A stretch of 64,000 nucleotides of DNA from Triatoma infestans (Eukaryota > Arthropoda > Insecta > Hemiptera > Reduviidae). Numbering within the stretch: position 1 is the stretch's first letter; each line of letters starts with the position of its first letter. The stretch covers positions 23,185 to 87,184 of the forward strand of contig JAAEAF010002683.1 in the NCBI GenBank assembly GCA_011037195.1, read 5' to 3'. Positions 43,820-55,121 of the stretch are shown here, in pieces. A program made the translations under genes and the position numbers. The notes beneath the pieces are model-generated. The model ran no database searches and was not told where the DNA came from. It worked only from the letters and a program-made list of their open reading frames with translations.

Positions 43820-44345
43820 TTTGGATCCAATCTATCTATGGACAGTAGACTTTCACTGCTGATTTCTACGAGTACTAGCAGTTTTCAGTGAATTATTTCA
43901 AGGCAGTCCTAACATACGCTTAGAAGAATCCTTTTAGGATATGGATTGGTTTGGATGTCTGAAGTCGGGTGTTACTGAATGACAACCATTAATTATTTCG
44001 TTCGATATTTAAATTTGAATGAAGGATCCATTTCTCATCTCAGGTTACAAATACGAGTCTTTTAACTGCCTTGATAGGAATGAATTGTGCATATTAATAC
44101 CATTGCGTTCTTTGTTTTCAAGGGATAAATCATGGACTATCCAAATCCTGTAAAGTTTGGAACCGATGTTGGACCGCGACAACTGGACTTCTCTTGAATA
44201 GAAACCCATGAATCAGACTTCACAAGTGTTTCCAGAGTATCTTTAACAAAATCCAACGATTCTTCAACTTCATGGAGCATCCGACAAGTTTGATTTGCTT
44301 CTGAAAAACTTTTCAAACCATCCCTGACACTTGTTCACTTTTAAA
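43820..44345 (-). pseudogene. mariner transposase remnant 1
   Basis: On the minus strand, 44260-44200 reads VEESLDFVKDTLETLVKSDS then WVSIQEVQLSRSNIGSKLYR, the second helix-turn-helix region of mariner transposases. It continues to NGINMHNSFLSRQLKDS and, after a frameshift, DEKWILHSNLNIERNN (44040-44000), which holds the first catalytic aspartate motif. Further downstream only scraps remain (LDRLDP; NHTAKRDIP). Multiple stops. Confidence 0.5.
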
Positions 44346-44427
44346 ACTTCACCATATTAACTTCGTTGTGACTGTAATACATATAATTCAGTATCAAAAC
44401 AGCGGACCCTGACTTATATTGTTGTTG

Positions 44428-44645
44428 TAGGGTCCGCAGAGTTGAAAAACGTAAGAGATTTTCGACTGTGATAGCCTGGTTAATTTTGTGGTCATCGACT
44501 AATTTCGAGTGTTACTCCATCTTTAGTTGTCTTGACAAAAAGTATGATGTTTATAGATTTCCTGGAGATGGATGCTGACCCTCCCTCCCCTAAACAGCAG
44601 TATATTCGGAAAATATCTCTAATGTTTTCCAGCACTGAGACTCTC
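44428..44645. repeat. diverged copy of the palindromic element
   Basis: Left part tccgcagagttgaaaaacgt...tgatagcctggttaattttg...tcatcgactaatttcgagtg. The right end cggaaaatatctctaatgtt with ttccagcactg mirrors it. The minus strand at 44490-44530 keeps a hammerhead-like layout (CTAAAGA, GAGT-AAC-ACTC hairpin, GAAA, then TTAGTCGATGACC). Confidence 0.6.
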
Positions 44646-44927
44646 AAGTCACCCTGAATGTTGTTTATATTGGATTATACCAAAGGTATCTCTAATATAG
44701 GGATGGTATGTCAAATTTGTCACAAAATTTTAGAAACAGTGTTACAAGATCAAGTTTTAGTGAACAAAATCGTTGATGCTGGAAATCTATTCAGATTTTG
44801 GGTTCCCCCATTGAAATGAGTGAACATATTCAGTCTACTGAGGTGAACAAAAGTCTTTGCGTTTTGGCTAGTTTACTTTAATTAGTAGTAAAAAAAAAGT
44901 TTATTCTTCATTGTTATTAATCACAAA

Positions 44928-45870
44928 TCATTCTTGTGCCAGTAAATCAATTCCTCTTTGGTACCTCGAAGGTTCTTTGGAGGCAAAGAATTCAGTATTA
45001 GCTGCCTTTTCCATAGTCAAATTTTTACCCCGCAAAAAATGAGCCAAGGATAAGTGGTAGTCCGAAGGAGCGGCCTCGGGGCTTTAAGCAGGGGAAAAAG
45101 GTCAAACTTCAGCTAACTTCAGCTCATTCATTTTTGAGGCAGTCTGACGTGAGGTGTGTGGCCTTGCATTATCTCGCTGCAGAACTTTTTCGTGTAGACT
45201 AAAGAGGGGTATTTTCGGCCAGAACCCTATCCAAGTGCTGAATAGAGTACAAGTGTGTTGTTTGCTTGCCAATAGAGGGTCAACTCGAAATGCACCACCC
45301 CTACAAAGTTCCACCACACGCAGAGTATTGTCTTTTTCGCAAACCTTTTCTTTCGAAGTCCAGGAAGAGTAAACTGGCCAGACATGACCCAGGTTTTGCG
45401 TGATTGGGTTGCTAAAGTATACCCACTTTTCATCGCATTGTGACAATTCGCTTTATAAATCGAAAATCACTTGGATTTTTACAAGTGTTTGGCACACTTC
45501 AACCTTATGTGCATTTTTATTGAGGTGGCTATTCGTGGCGGTAGTTTTACAGCTTTTACGTACCATTCCAATGTTATGCAAGTGCTGCCTATTTAAGATA
45601 GAATGAGAAACTACTAACCCGCCTACAAGTTTTCTGGTGGTTGTTCCAGGACCAGCTTCTACATCTTCTCTTAAGACAGTTGGGTCAACGGAACGCAAAC
45701 GGCCCGACCTCATCCTTGAAGGCTCATATCTCCTTGATCCCTGTCATTTTTAAACCAGTACGAATTGACAAAACCCCCTTCAACTTTACAAATTTCTCGA
45801 GTAGCAGCTATTGCTGCAATGACTTTTTCAAATAATGCTTCAATATCACCCGAATCACAAAATTTAATTC
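44928..45870 (-). pseudogene. mariner transposase remnant 2
   Basis: The most complete DNA-transposon relict here. Minus-strand order: ATREICKVEG (about 45790), SGRLRSVDPTVLREDVEAGP (45705), VSHSILNRQHLHNIGMVRKS (45600), CDEKWVYFSNP (45440; first catalytic D), WWNFVGVVHFELT (45320), DNARPHTS (45170; second D) and APSDYHLSLAHFLRGKN (45080; third D of the DD34D triad), ending LLAQE-stop at 44928. At least five frameshifts and several stops are needed. All three catalytic aspartates are still readable. Terminal inverted repeats were not recognised. Mariner transposases catalyse cut-and-paste transposition; this copy cannot. Confidence 0.8.
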
Positions 45871-46135
45871 ACTCATTTGGTAATTGTTTAAATCAACTCA
45901 CACAGTCAAAACTCAACTAAATACTGTTGCATACTGAAAAGTGAATGTCAAGAATCAGTATTAAGTGACCAAAGAGCAATATAAACGCTATGTTTATATA
46001 AACAGTTTATTGAACTAAATGAAAGAAAAGAAGCACAGCCGTATTATTTCTGAGTTCATTTCTTAATGCTTTGCAGTTTTGAAAAGAAGTGGTGGGCCAA
46101 TAAGGTTGACTTTATTAGAAAAAAAAAATCTGTTA

Positions 46136-46330
46136 TTAAAACACGCCTTTCTCTTTTGCACTTTTACTTTTTCTGATTGAAAAATTTATCTTAGTAGTTG
46201 AAATTTGCACTGTTTGTTGGACCAGTTCTGTGAAGTTCCTGGTAAGGTTAAGAAGATTTGTCACTTCTTCAGCCACCTTGGTGTTCTGGCGGTTATTCCA
46301 GTCTAATAATGCGATCAACTTTTGCCCCAA
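46136..46330 (-). other. small open frame of unknown origin
   Basis: 64 codons on the minus strand, coiled-coil-like (LLDWNNRQNTKVAEEVTNLL; FTELVQQTVQ). It lies between two transposase relicts. No family recognised; could be an element-encoded scrap or chance. Confidence 0.2.
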
Positions 46331-46484
46331 AACTCATGCAATACGTATATATCTAGTCCTGCTATAAGTACTGTTACAGTTTAAATCTAGGAGTAAAAAC
46401 TGACCACTGTTTGTAAAGAAACAAAAATTTTACTTGGGAACGAACAGTAATATCCTCTACAACAATTAAAAACAAAAAATTATT

Positions 46485-47365
46485 CAAATTTTCCACCTCT
46501 GTATACTTAATGCACGTTTTAATTCTTCTTGGCCAATCATCAATCGGACAATGTCGAATTTCCAGTGATATAATTGCAGGCTGCCCGCACTAAAGTCTCT
46601 TATAGGCTGTTTAATTTGGAATGTCGCGTTTATGACAGCCATTCTCTCAAGATATAACTATATACTGTTGTTCAGGTGAAAGGTCTGGATTTCCTAAAAA
46701 GTAATCTGCAGCTCTTAGCACCATTCAGTCTAAGTGACTGTTAGTTTATCTTTGCCTAGTGGACAGATGCTGAATCTTGCCGAAACACCGAAAATAGTTA
46801 TTTGAAAAAAGTTTTTGATTTAGAGGTTTTACAAGGAGTTCTAAAATATCCTTTTTGTAAGTTTTAACACCTTTTTCACAAAAATGGATTTCTGTTGCCC
46901 ACTGATAGCTCACTCCTCACCCCTTCATGGAACTCGGATAATGCCCCATTTCTCTTCTACCATTCTCTTCCTATGCTTCTCTAGGTTTTACTCTATCATT
47001 TTAGCGATTACATTTTTCTTCTGTGCTAAACATATTTTCGTCAGTAAACCAAATTTGTCTGACTGCAAATACCGTGTGCGTAACGCTGCAACAGAACTCT
47101 AGTCGCGTCTCATTTGCTTTAAAACAGGTGTAAGATGAATATGATTTTCTGATAACCCCCAGGACGCTTTTAGGAGGCAGTAGAGACTTTTAGGAAACAG
47201 AGGAGAGGGACTCTCACTGTACCTGTGAATGGTTGGTACCATTGTGGTAATATCATGCGGATGAAGCGTTTCAAAAATTTGAGAAATTGATTTGCCATCA
47301 CCTTGTTGAAGAGCTGATAAGCAATTTTAAGTAATATTTCACTGTATGTTATAAGGACACAATAT
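46485..47365 (-). pseudogene. Tc1-like (IS630 superfamily) transposase remnant
   Basis: Minus-strand order: LLQQGDGKSISQIFETLHPH-like start (47360-47300), IWFTDENMF (47060; first catalytic D), NDRVKP (47010), HFCEKGVKTYKKDILELLVK (46880-46820), a RQDSASVH-type segment (46780; second D region), and DDWPRRIKTCIKYTEVE near the end (46530-46490), like the PRRL-x-A-C-I terminal block. Stops and frameshifts occur throughout. The FTDE-x-x-F and NDRVY-type motifs distinguish it from the mariner relicts beside it. Confidence 0.6.
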
Positions 47366-47389
47366 AAACTGATACAAAGTTTTCAGTCT

Positions 47390-47900
47390 ACTTGTATAAT
47401 GCTTTACTGATTTTTTTGAACGTTTATAGATATATCACTTTTATTTTGAAACATTTTTCTGAAAAAAATTGGTATCAAGAAGGAGTTTAGAGAATATACT
47501 AATTCAGCACATATTACAATTCCATCATGTATATTCACTAGGGGCGACGATTGAACCTGTATCAAAATTTGCAAGTACTGTTAGCAAATTAATGCGCTCG
47601 TTTCAAATTTTCAGATTTGTATGTTCACCGGAAACCCATGTTTTTCAGGTTCCATAAATAAGAAAACATGGTTTTTAACAAATTTGGATATCATAGTATG
47701 CTTGTTAGAATGTGTGTGTTTGTGTGTAATGAATAGGAGTTCTCCAAAACGAAAAATCATTGTTAGCTCAGAGTTGATAATTCGTCTAGATACCATCATT
47801 TATTTTTTCTCACTTCTTCGCATTTTTCTCTAGAGAAACTGGCTCCAAACGATTTTCTTTAAACTCGCAATGTTTACTGCACTGGTTTTAGAAAAACTTA
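47390..47900. repeat. dispersed repeat, partial copy
   Basis: Contains tatcacttttattttgaaac, ttttctgaaaaaaattgg and ccaaacgattttctttaaac. The open frames here are repeat by-products. Confidence 0.5.
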
Positions 47901-48011
47901 AAAACTTTACTGATTTATGATTTTACTTTTGCTGATTTTATAAACAAATCCTTTGATTTTTTATATAGTGGGGTTTCTGGATTGGAAAAGCTATCCAGTA
48001 ATAGATCTTTT

Positions 48012-48212
48012 TTTTTGGCGCGTCAACATCTATGTTTATTGGCCTTCTCAGGTGCACTGCCGTCATCTAGACAACACTATCGTGTTGTTCTCTCGGTACA
48101 GACAACACTATCAGTCACCGGACAGTGAGCTCGTAGGAAGATAAAAATCTAATCGTGACACAGGACTCAACGAGGGATCTCCGCATGGGACAGCGAGCTT
48201 ATTCCTTCCCTC
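48012..48212 (-). mobile_element. tRNA-derived SINE, degenerate copy
   Basis: Reverse complement carries the family end TGTTGACGCGCC and, at the other end, GGAAGGAATAAGCTCG...ATGCGGAGATCCC. The B-box region is poorly preserved (TCGTTGAGTCC). Contains a local duplication of acaacactatc. Confidence 0.6.
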
Positions 48213-49556
48213 ATTAATCTGTTATATTAAGGCAGATCTCAAAGCCATTTTTCGCTTCAGCCGCCTAGGCGTTTTGCTTGGGATAGCGTTGGAATGGGAA
48301 TCGTTCAGTTAGCATGTTGGAATGGGCTTCTGAGTCGTTATAGATAGTAAGACTAAGGATTTTTTTATTTTAGGGATTGGCATTCGCTGACTATTGCAAG
48401 TTTTGGTTGAACCCTTTAAATACAGTGTAGTAGAGTCTGTCACTGAAACTTGAAAGAAGTTTATAGCGACGAGCGGTTTTGCATATTTTTTTATGTAGGT
48501 TCCGGTAAGACTTTTGTCAAAGACTAGTCCAAGATGATGTCGACTATCATTTTAATTTGAAACATTTTATCAGACAAAGTGATTGTTATTGGCGGTTTTG
48601 AAGAATTAGTGTCACCTATCTTACAGGTTGTTGGAGGCTGGGTATTTGCTTGGTTACCAGATTTTTATTATTACTTTTTTAATGATTTCGGTAATTCTAA
48701 TTATTACAATGATCATAACTGTAATTGTAAAATTATATCATGCAAATGAAGTTAAATGTTAGGTAATTTTGGTCCAGAGAGTATTTAAGTAAAATTTAAA
48801 AATGTATACAAGGTATATTATATATATATAAAAGGGAAAGACCTTGAGCTGTTTGAACATGAAGCAGCCCCTATGCAATATCCAATAACGTATCTTATTA
48901 TATATATATAAAATAAGGTACGTTGTGTGTATGTGTGTGTGGTATCTTGTAAAATTAGAACTGTCAGTTCTGAGGAGTAATATTTTTAAATATATCCCCC
49001 CAGTGGTAGAAATTTAAGGCATAATTCTGTCATAGTCCGAATTTTTTGCCAGCAAAACTTAACCACCGTATCCCTACTACTTGCGTCTCATCACCACTGC
49101 CACCACAAAGTGTGTTACTTAATTCTCTAATCTTCTATAAAACCGGAAGTAGATGGGATAGCCAAATGTCGTGTATATTTCCAAACATATACTAGGGGAG
49201 GGAAGCGGGTGCGCCTACACAAACACTTCTAACAGACTGACAAAAATAAACTTATTTCGTACTCGTAAAAGATGTGTATTCCTTCATTCGCCTGAGTTAT
49301 GTCATGTTTACTAATTTCTCAAAATATTAGAGAAAAAAAATAAAGATTTAAAAAAAGAAAAATCAAATAGTGTAATAATTAATACATATCTGGCTGTAAT
49401 TTTTACATATCTAGTAAGTTTTACACGACCTCATCACCAAAGATTAAAAAAAAAAAATCATTTTGTACCATCTCAGATTTAGATTTAATATAATTAAGTT
49501 CATCTAGTTTAAATAATAAACTAATTAATTTGAAAATACATGCTAAGTATGTAATA
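48213..49556. other. no recognised gene
   Basis: Has (TA)n runs at 48820-48832 and 48899-48911 and a local repeat of aacgtatcttattatatata. A dispersed-repeat trace aaccggaagtagatggga lies at 49141. Nothing else recognised. Confidence 0.4.
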
Positions 49557-49700
49557 TGCCAAGGATCCAACAACTCCAAGCACTTAGAGAAGACTTAATC
49601 CAAACCTGCTTAGCAATTCCGGCAGACATGATACGATTACTAACTTCATCTGTTGGGCAGCGATTGCGCTTGTGCCGTTTGAAGAGGTCATTTTGAATAA
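49557..49700 (+). pseudogene. Tc1-like transposase C-terminal scrap
   Basis: Plus-strand peptide PRIQQLQALREDLIQTCLAI then PADMIRLLTSSVGQRLR and a stop at 49698. The spacing of L-x-x-L-x-x-x-L, IP-x-x-x-I-x-x-L-x-x-S-[MV]-x-x-R matches the terminal block of Tc1/mariner-superfamily transposases. No upstream part found. Confidence 0.4.
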
Positions 49701-51542
49701 ATAGGAAATATTTTTTTATCGATTTTTGTAAATAAACTGGAATACTGTTTTGTTTTAATGATGCTTTACCTGATTTTTAAGTCATTTATGGTTTTAAAAT
49801 AGGTTTTAAGTTTTATCAGCATTTGAACTCTCTTATGCTCTTATGCAAATGTAGAAATTCTCTAATCATGTTTCTTTGAGATTTGCCATTAAGAAATTAA
49901 TAAGAAAACCCGCTTTTAATTTTAGTTTAAAAACAGAGAAATAGGAAAAAAAAAGACGAAAATATAATCTTTATGATTGAATAAATATCTCGACAAGGGT
50001 TTGAAACATTGAAGTGAAATTAGCATTTTTCATCATTTTTTTTTATTAGTTTTCAATACAGTAGTAAAAAGTGGGGGTCAAAAGGAAATCGCCACTTTCT
50101 ACCACCGATTTAAGGACGGCATTAAAATAAAAAAACACTAACATCATCATAAATTAGAGTGAAAAAAGTTGATCAAACTTCATGTTCCCTTTTTTGATAT
50201 CTTCCTTCGTTATATATATATATATATAAAGTGTGAATTTTCTTTTAAGAAATTTATAAAGTTCCAGAAGAAAACACACACACACACACGCACACACACA
50301 CCAGCTATTCTGTTGAAATGTCCAGAAGGCATGGGACATTTTATTCCTCAAGAGAGTTGTTTCTGTTAGTTATACACTTTTATATATAATGTACCATTGT
50401 GTTATTTGAGGGGAAGAGCGAGAAACGCCCCTTTGAGATTTGCCACCACCATTGTGGGAGATATTTAGCTTTATATTTTACTCATTCGCAAAGGTGGCGG
50501 ATGAATCACAAAGCTATTACCTCTATTACTTTCACAGAATTTATTACAATTTAATTATTTTTTCGTTGCACCTGCATTGAATGTTTTATTTGGAATCTTT
50601 TGATTATCATTAACCAAGCGAGCAACTTGTATGATTAAGAGAGGCAAAAAAGGATCTATGAGCACGATATAAATGAGGCTCATAAAGATTACCATGAATA
50701 GTCAACTTCAGTAAAAGGAACTTCGCCACTCGAATTTGATATAGCCTTATAACTTAACGCTGGTCTGCATTGAAGTTAACTAAATTTTTGCCTCTTCATT
50801 TGCAGAAATTTGAGCTAGAATTTACTAGAAGACTGGAAGAGCTATGTTTCTTCAAGGTACCCTAGTTTTGTTATCGGTTTATATGGAAAACAAGTGGGTG
50901 CTAGAATATCCCTCATCCCCCTAAATTAATCTCCCTCATCCCTTCATTGGTCCCTGAGCTTCACTTGACCTGTCTCTGGGGTGTGTCATATCTGTCAAGC
51001 TTCTAAATAGCTGTCTATTCATCCACATAGATGAGCTCTGTAAGGCTTGTAGTTATAATTTTCTGCAAATCCAAATTTTGCAAATAATTTTAATAATTTT
51101 TTTTTTCTGAAAAATGTTTCAGGTAAAAATTTATAGATTTTCATGTTAAAAGAAAAAAAAATACGTGACTTTGGCCTTCCACATATAAACATCAAAACAC
51201 AAATATAAAAAAAATCGAATTAATGTCTCACTTCTGAACTTTTGTCCTTTTGGCGAAAACTTACTTTCTCTTGTTTTACAGTATCTACCTAACCTAGAGA
51301 TGAGCACAGTTTGTGTTGTCCGAAATGTAAAATGCTGGTTAAGGTCCCAAAAACAAGCTGATACTCAATTGTTACTCTAAATTTTAGGGACATTTCTAAC
51401 AGGCCAATTACTTGGATATCTCTGTCTAAGAACATTTTTTGTTGTTGATATCTTTATCAATGAAGCCATGCCACTCTCCATTTTAGTAGAGTTTTGGAGA
51501 AGCTACTCATGGTGACAATCCACTAATAGGTCTTTTTCTTTT
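49701..51542. other. no recognised gene
   Basis: AT-rich with simple repeats (50210-50302). A dispersed-repeat terminus trace cttactttctcttg lies at 51262. Confidence 0.4.
50210..50302. repeat. (TA)n and (CA)n microsatellites
   Basis: (TA)n at 50211-50227 and (CA)n with one CG interruption at 50274-50302, 46 bp apart. Confidence 0.85.
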
Positions 51543-51754
51543 TGGCGCGTCAACATCTATGATTATTGACACCCGGAGCATTCTCAGTACACTGCCGTGT
51601 TCTCCCGTTACAGACTAAATCTTCCATCACCGGACACTGACTTTTAGAGAGGCTCCTAGGAGGAGAAAATCTAAGGGCAGCATTGCTGGACTCGAGCCCA
51701 GTACCTCCATGTGTCCAGAGCACTGCACTAACCAGTGAGCTAATCCCTTCCCTT
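51543..51754 (-). mobile_element. tRNA-derived SINE
   Basis: Reverse complement starts GGGAAGGGATTAGCTCACTG (A-box region) and has GGGCTCGAGTCC as B box about 45 bp in. It ends AATCATAGATGTTGACGCGC before an A-rich stretch. Same family as 54379-54604 and 59832-60056. Confidence 0.75.
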
Positions 51755-52376
51755 CCAAAAATGTTACGATTAACATGCATATAATCAACGCTCTAAGTGC
51801 AGAAATGATGTACTCAAGAGGTGTGCTAACAGATGTATTTATTTAGTTATGTAATGAATAGAATTACCTAAAATATAGTAAAAAATACGTAATAATAAGA
51901 GAAACAATATATATATATATATAGCATGGAAGGAGCCTGCCTGGTTATTGGCAGAAGAATACTGTCTACGCCAATGCAGGGATTGTGGGGCTGGCCTAGC
52001 TGTATAATACCCTCCCCATCTTTGCTCTATATTCTGCCTCCCCATACAATTCATTATGTCCATTGTTTATTATAGTTGTTATTGTTGTTTTTTTAACATT
52101 TAACTTTCTTTTCTGTAGATTTGCAGTTTCCCTAATACACTCACTATGCGCCATTCCATATTTATTATCAGAAAAACTTCTTTACTAGATATCTACAGTA
52201 TGCTCGTATAATTAAAGAACAAAAATTCTTAACTCACTCCGCGATTTCTTTAATATTCGTTTCTTTAAAGGAAACGCTAAAAAAGAAAATCTTATATTAA
52301 AACCATTCAAATTAGTTTTAGATCAATTAGTTATTTGTTGGTAAATTCTGTTGACACTGCAGCATACTAAGATTGT
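51755..52376. other. no recognised gene
   Basis: Contains a (TA)n run at 51907-51922. Nothing else recognised. Confidence 0.4.
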
Positions 52377-52436
52377 TGTGGTTGGTTCCGCAGAGCTGGA
52401 AAGCATCAGAGTTATTTCCATGATAGACTAATTCTT

Positions 52437-52480
52437 TTTGTGGTCATCGACTGGTTTCGGGCGGGCGCCCATCAAGGATA
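52437..52480 (-). ncRNA. hammerhead-like module, left arm
   Basis: The minus strand reads CTTGATGGGCGCCCGCCC then GAAACCAGTC, GATGACC. The core box is damaged (a deletion within CTGATGA) but GAAAC and the downstream TC/GATGACC are kept. Confidence 0.4.
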
Positions 52481-52567
52481 TTTTTGTCAAAACAGAGTGT
52501 ATATTTAGAATGTATTAACTAAATTTGCTCTGTGCAATTTTGTGCTATCACACTGTTTTGACAAAAA

Positions 52568-52608
52568 CGTCCTGATGATGGGCGAACCCCCGAAACAGTC
52601 GATGACCA
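52568..52608 (+). ncRNA. hammerhead-like module with intact core boxes
   Basis: Reads CGTC, CTGATGA, TGGGCGAACCCCC, GAAACAGTC, GATGACCAC. CUGAUGA and GAAA are exact; the AGTC/GATG junction is a plausible UH cleavage context, and CGTC/GATG can form the base of stem I. Stem II has one C-C mismatch. Best core among the palindrome family. Confidence 0.5.
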
Positions 52609-52650
52609 CAAAAAAGAAGAAGCAGGCTATTACGGAAAATAGCTCTGATA

Positions 52651-54378
52651 TAATAAGTTCTCTAAACGCGTATTTCTGTTTACAAAATACTTTTTTTCCA
52701 AAAAATAAATTAAAAGGAAAAAAAACGGAGTGAAACATTCACACTAATTCCTCTCGCTGCGATTTCTCATAGTTCTATATGTGAAGTTTCTTCATCCCTA
52801 ATATTTTTATACTTCAAGTGATACATCTAAAAATTAATTAAACCTGCAGGAAATTAAATACAACTATAGACAACTAATTACCTATAATAAACTAACAGAT
52901 TCACAACATGACCGCAGTAGATTCTTTGGACCTTGATGGATTTGACTTTGTCCCACAAAATCAACAAAGGAAGGTAATAATGAACGAATTGTCAAAATGA
53001 CAGAAAGCTCAACTCAAACTGAATAGCATTGTTTTAAGTTCAATTCAGGAAAATATAACAAGCCAGGGAGGTTATAAGAGCGGCCTCTTTTTTGCGATTG
53101 TAAAAAATAAAAGTCAGAGATGAGCAGAGCACCATTAATCTGCATAATCTCCTATAAAAATTATATTCTGGACAGCTTCATTTTGGATGTCCTCCAAGAA
53201 CTTTATTACTTGGACATTAGTACGTAGAATGTCATGAAAGGTAAAGAAACTAGATCAATACAAATAGATTCTTCTTAGTATATATTATACTATATATTAT
53301 ATATTATATTCACGAAAATACATATATATATATATAGACAGAGAGAGAGAGAGAGAGGGAAGCTAAGTACTTAATATTTAAAGCACCGCCTTGCTTAGTT
53401 AATGTCTGAAAGGTGATTTCATGGGTCACCTAACACTATACACTAGTTACTAAGTAACATTTTTTACTATATTACTGATGTATAAAGATAGCCCGATAGC
53501 ATTTATAGAGCGTATTCAGTCTCTAATTAAACTAAAATGCTATCAGGTAATTTAGAGCCTCATTTTCACCATTAATATTGCATTCTATTCTAGACAATGA
53601 GGTCTCCCAATGGAAGTAGATTAGAGCCCATTGGAGGTGTTAAACAAACTGTCTAAGCTTCTTTTCTTTCCCTAGCCCATTTTTGTTCCATCTAGGCGAG
53701 CACCTTATGGTTCTGTAAACTGCAACTCAGTGACAAATAATACCACTGACCCGTACTGGGTATTCTTCTCAATACTTCTTTCTTAGTAATTCTCTTATCA
53801 TTGCTGGTGGCCATACAAATGGATGGATCATAAGGTAAAGCATCTTTTAACTACAGCGGCATTGTCTGCAACTGAGGCACTTAGAGAATCCATTGTGCTC
53901 TCCCACCCTGAACCTTTTTCGGAGGGGATAGGAAAGTGAGCTAAGGAGTAGGACCTGTGGAACGGGTAAGCCTCCTTACGAATCATTAACACAAAATGCG
54001 CTCTTTGTGGGAATTTTGACGATTTTTCTAGTTTGGCGCAGGATTTCTTGTGCCGAACTTGGAATCTAAGATATCTTATCAACACCTAGCCTATCCTGAC
54101 TCTACATCCGGGAGTAGATCGGGCATTCTTCTTTTCTTTCCTGATCCCAACTAGTTCTCTCTACTGCTGTGTAGGAACCACAACTGTGCACTAGAGGATT
54201 CTTTGTTCTTATTGAATTACTTGGGAGTATCACCTGCACCATGGGGATATTACAACCATTTTTCGAGAAAGAGAAAAACCCATCAATTTTCCATCCCACG
54301 TTTTTCTCGGTGGTTGTGGTCTTTTGATCTTCGACCGAAGTATGGAAGAGTTAATCATAACTTTCTTATATTTTGTAA
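52651..54378. other. no recognised gene
   Basis: Microsatellite at 53319-53357 ((TA)n then (GA)n). The second copy of a short dispersed repeat lies at 54009-54100 (pair of 17090-17190). Open frames on 53828-54299 overlap these and show no family resemblance. Confidence 0.4.
53319..53357. repeat. (TA)n-(GA)n microsatellite
   Basis: atatatatatatata followed by gacagagagagagagagagagggaa-type sequence. Confidence 0.85.
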
Positions 54379-54604
54379 AGGGATGGGTTTAGCTTAGTAG
54401 CAGCGCACTGGATTAGTAAATGCGGTGTTCTCGAGTTCGAGTCCAGCAGTGCTGCTCTTAGATTTTCTCTCCCTAACAGCATCTACAGCTCACTGTACGG
54501 TGTCATGGGAAATGTTATATGTAACGAGAGAACACTGCCCGGAGTACGTTGAGAGGGCTCCGGGCGCCAATCACTCCAGATGTTGACGCGCCTTAATAAT
54601 AATG
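54379..54604 (+). mobile_element. tRNA-derived SINE
   Basis: Starts ggatgggtttagcttagtag (A-box region) and has gagttcgagtcc at 54434 as B box. Body ttagattttctctcccta, cactgtacggtgtcatggg, gtaacgagagaacactgccc, end ggcgccaat...atgttgacgcgccttaataa. Tail is short (AAT)n-like. Confidence 0.8.
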
Positions 54605-55078
54605 TTTAAAAAAATTTCTCATAGAAAAACATATTTTTTGAGATTCTCTAATTTGAGATTTTTCTTAGATTTTGTTTGTCTCTGTTTGTATATATTTGTT
54701 CAATATTAAGTGTATAATAGTTTTCTTTTCTGCAAAAATGTTCTAGATATCTCCTGGAGGGGTGAATTATGGTGTAACATATTCTTTTAGAGTCCCAATT
54801 GAATATGAGCCATTTATTTTAAAAGTGGGGCACGTCCAATTTTTATTTATTTTCTTTTATTGCGAGATATTTTGAAAGTTTTTAAAATAAACTTGTTAGC
54901 AATGCAGTTATTCATTAGAAGTCCCAATACCAAAATATTTAGGCATCTTGAATTTTTTTTAGTATAGATTGTTTACAGATAAAATATCCATATTTAGCTG
55001 AACCTGTTGTTGAATGACACCCACAATCTTATCATTAGTGGTGACGTCGCCTTTCTCCGACAGTAGATCTGTTTTATC

Positions 55079-55121
<43 letters not shown>

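Larger units (their letters stand above)
52377..52650. repeat. palindromic element with two hammerhead-like boxes
   Basis: Starts tgtggttggttccgcagagc. Left arm tgatagactaattctttttg...tttcgggcgggcgcccatca...ttttgtcaaaacagagtg. The right arm mirrors it: cactgttttgacaaaaacgt...gatgatgggcgaac...agaagcaggctattacggaa. Structure as at 20461-20754, with a centre of about 30 bp. Confidence 0.8.

Noticed and set aside
47953..48144. 63-codon open frame
   Set aside because: Antisense SINE sequence.
51550..51780. 76-codon minus-strand open frame
   Set aside because: Lies entirely in a SINE copy.
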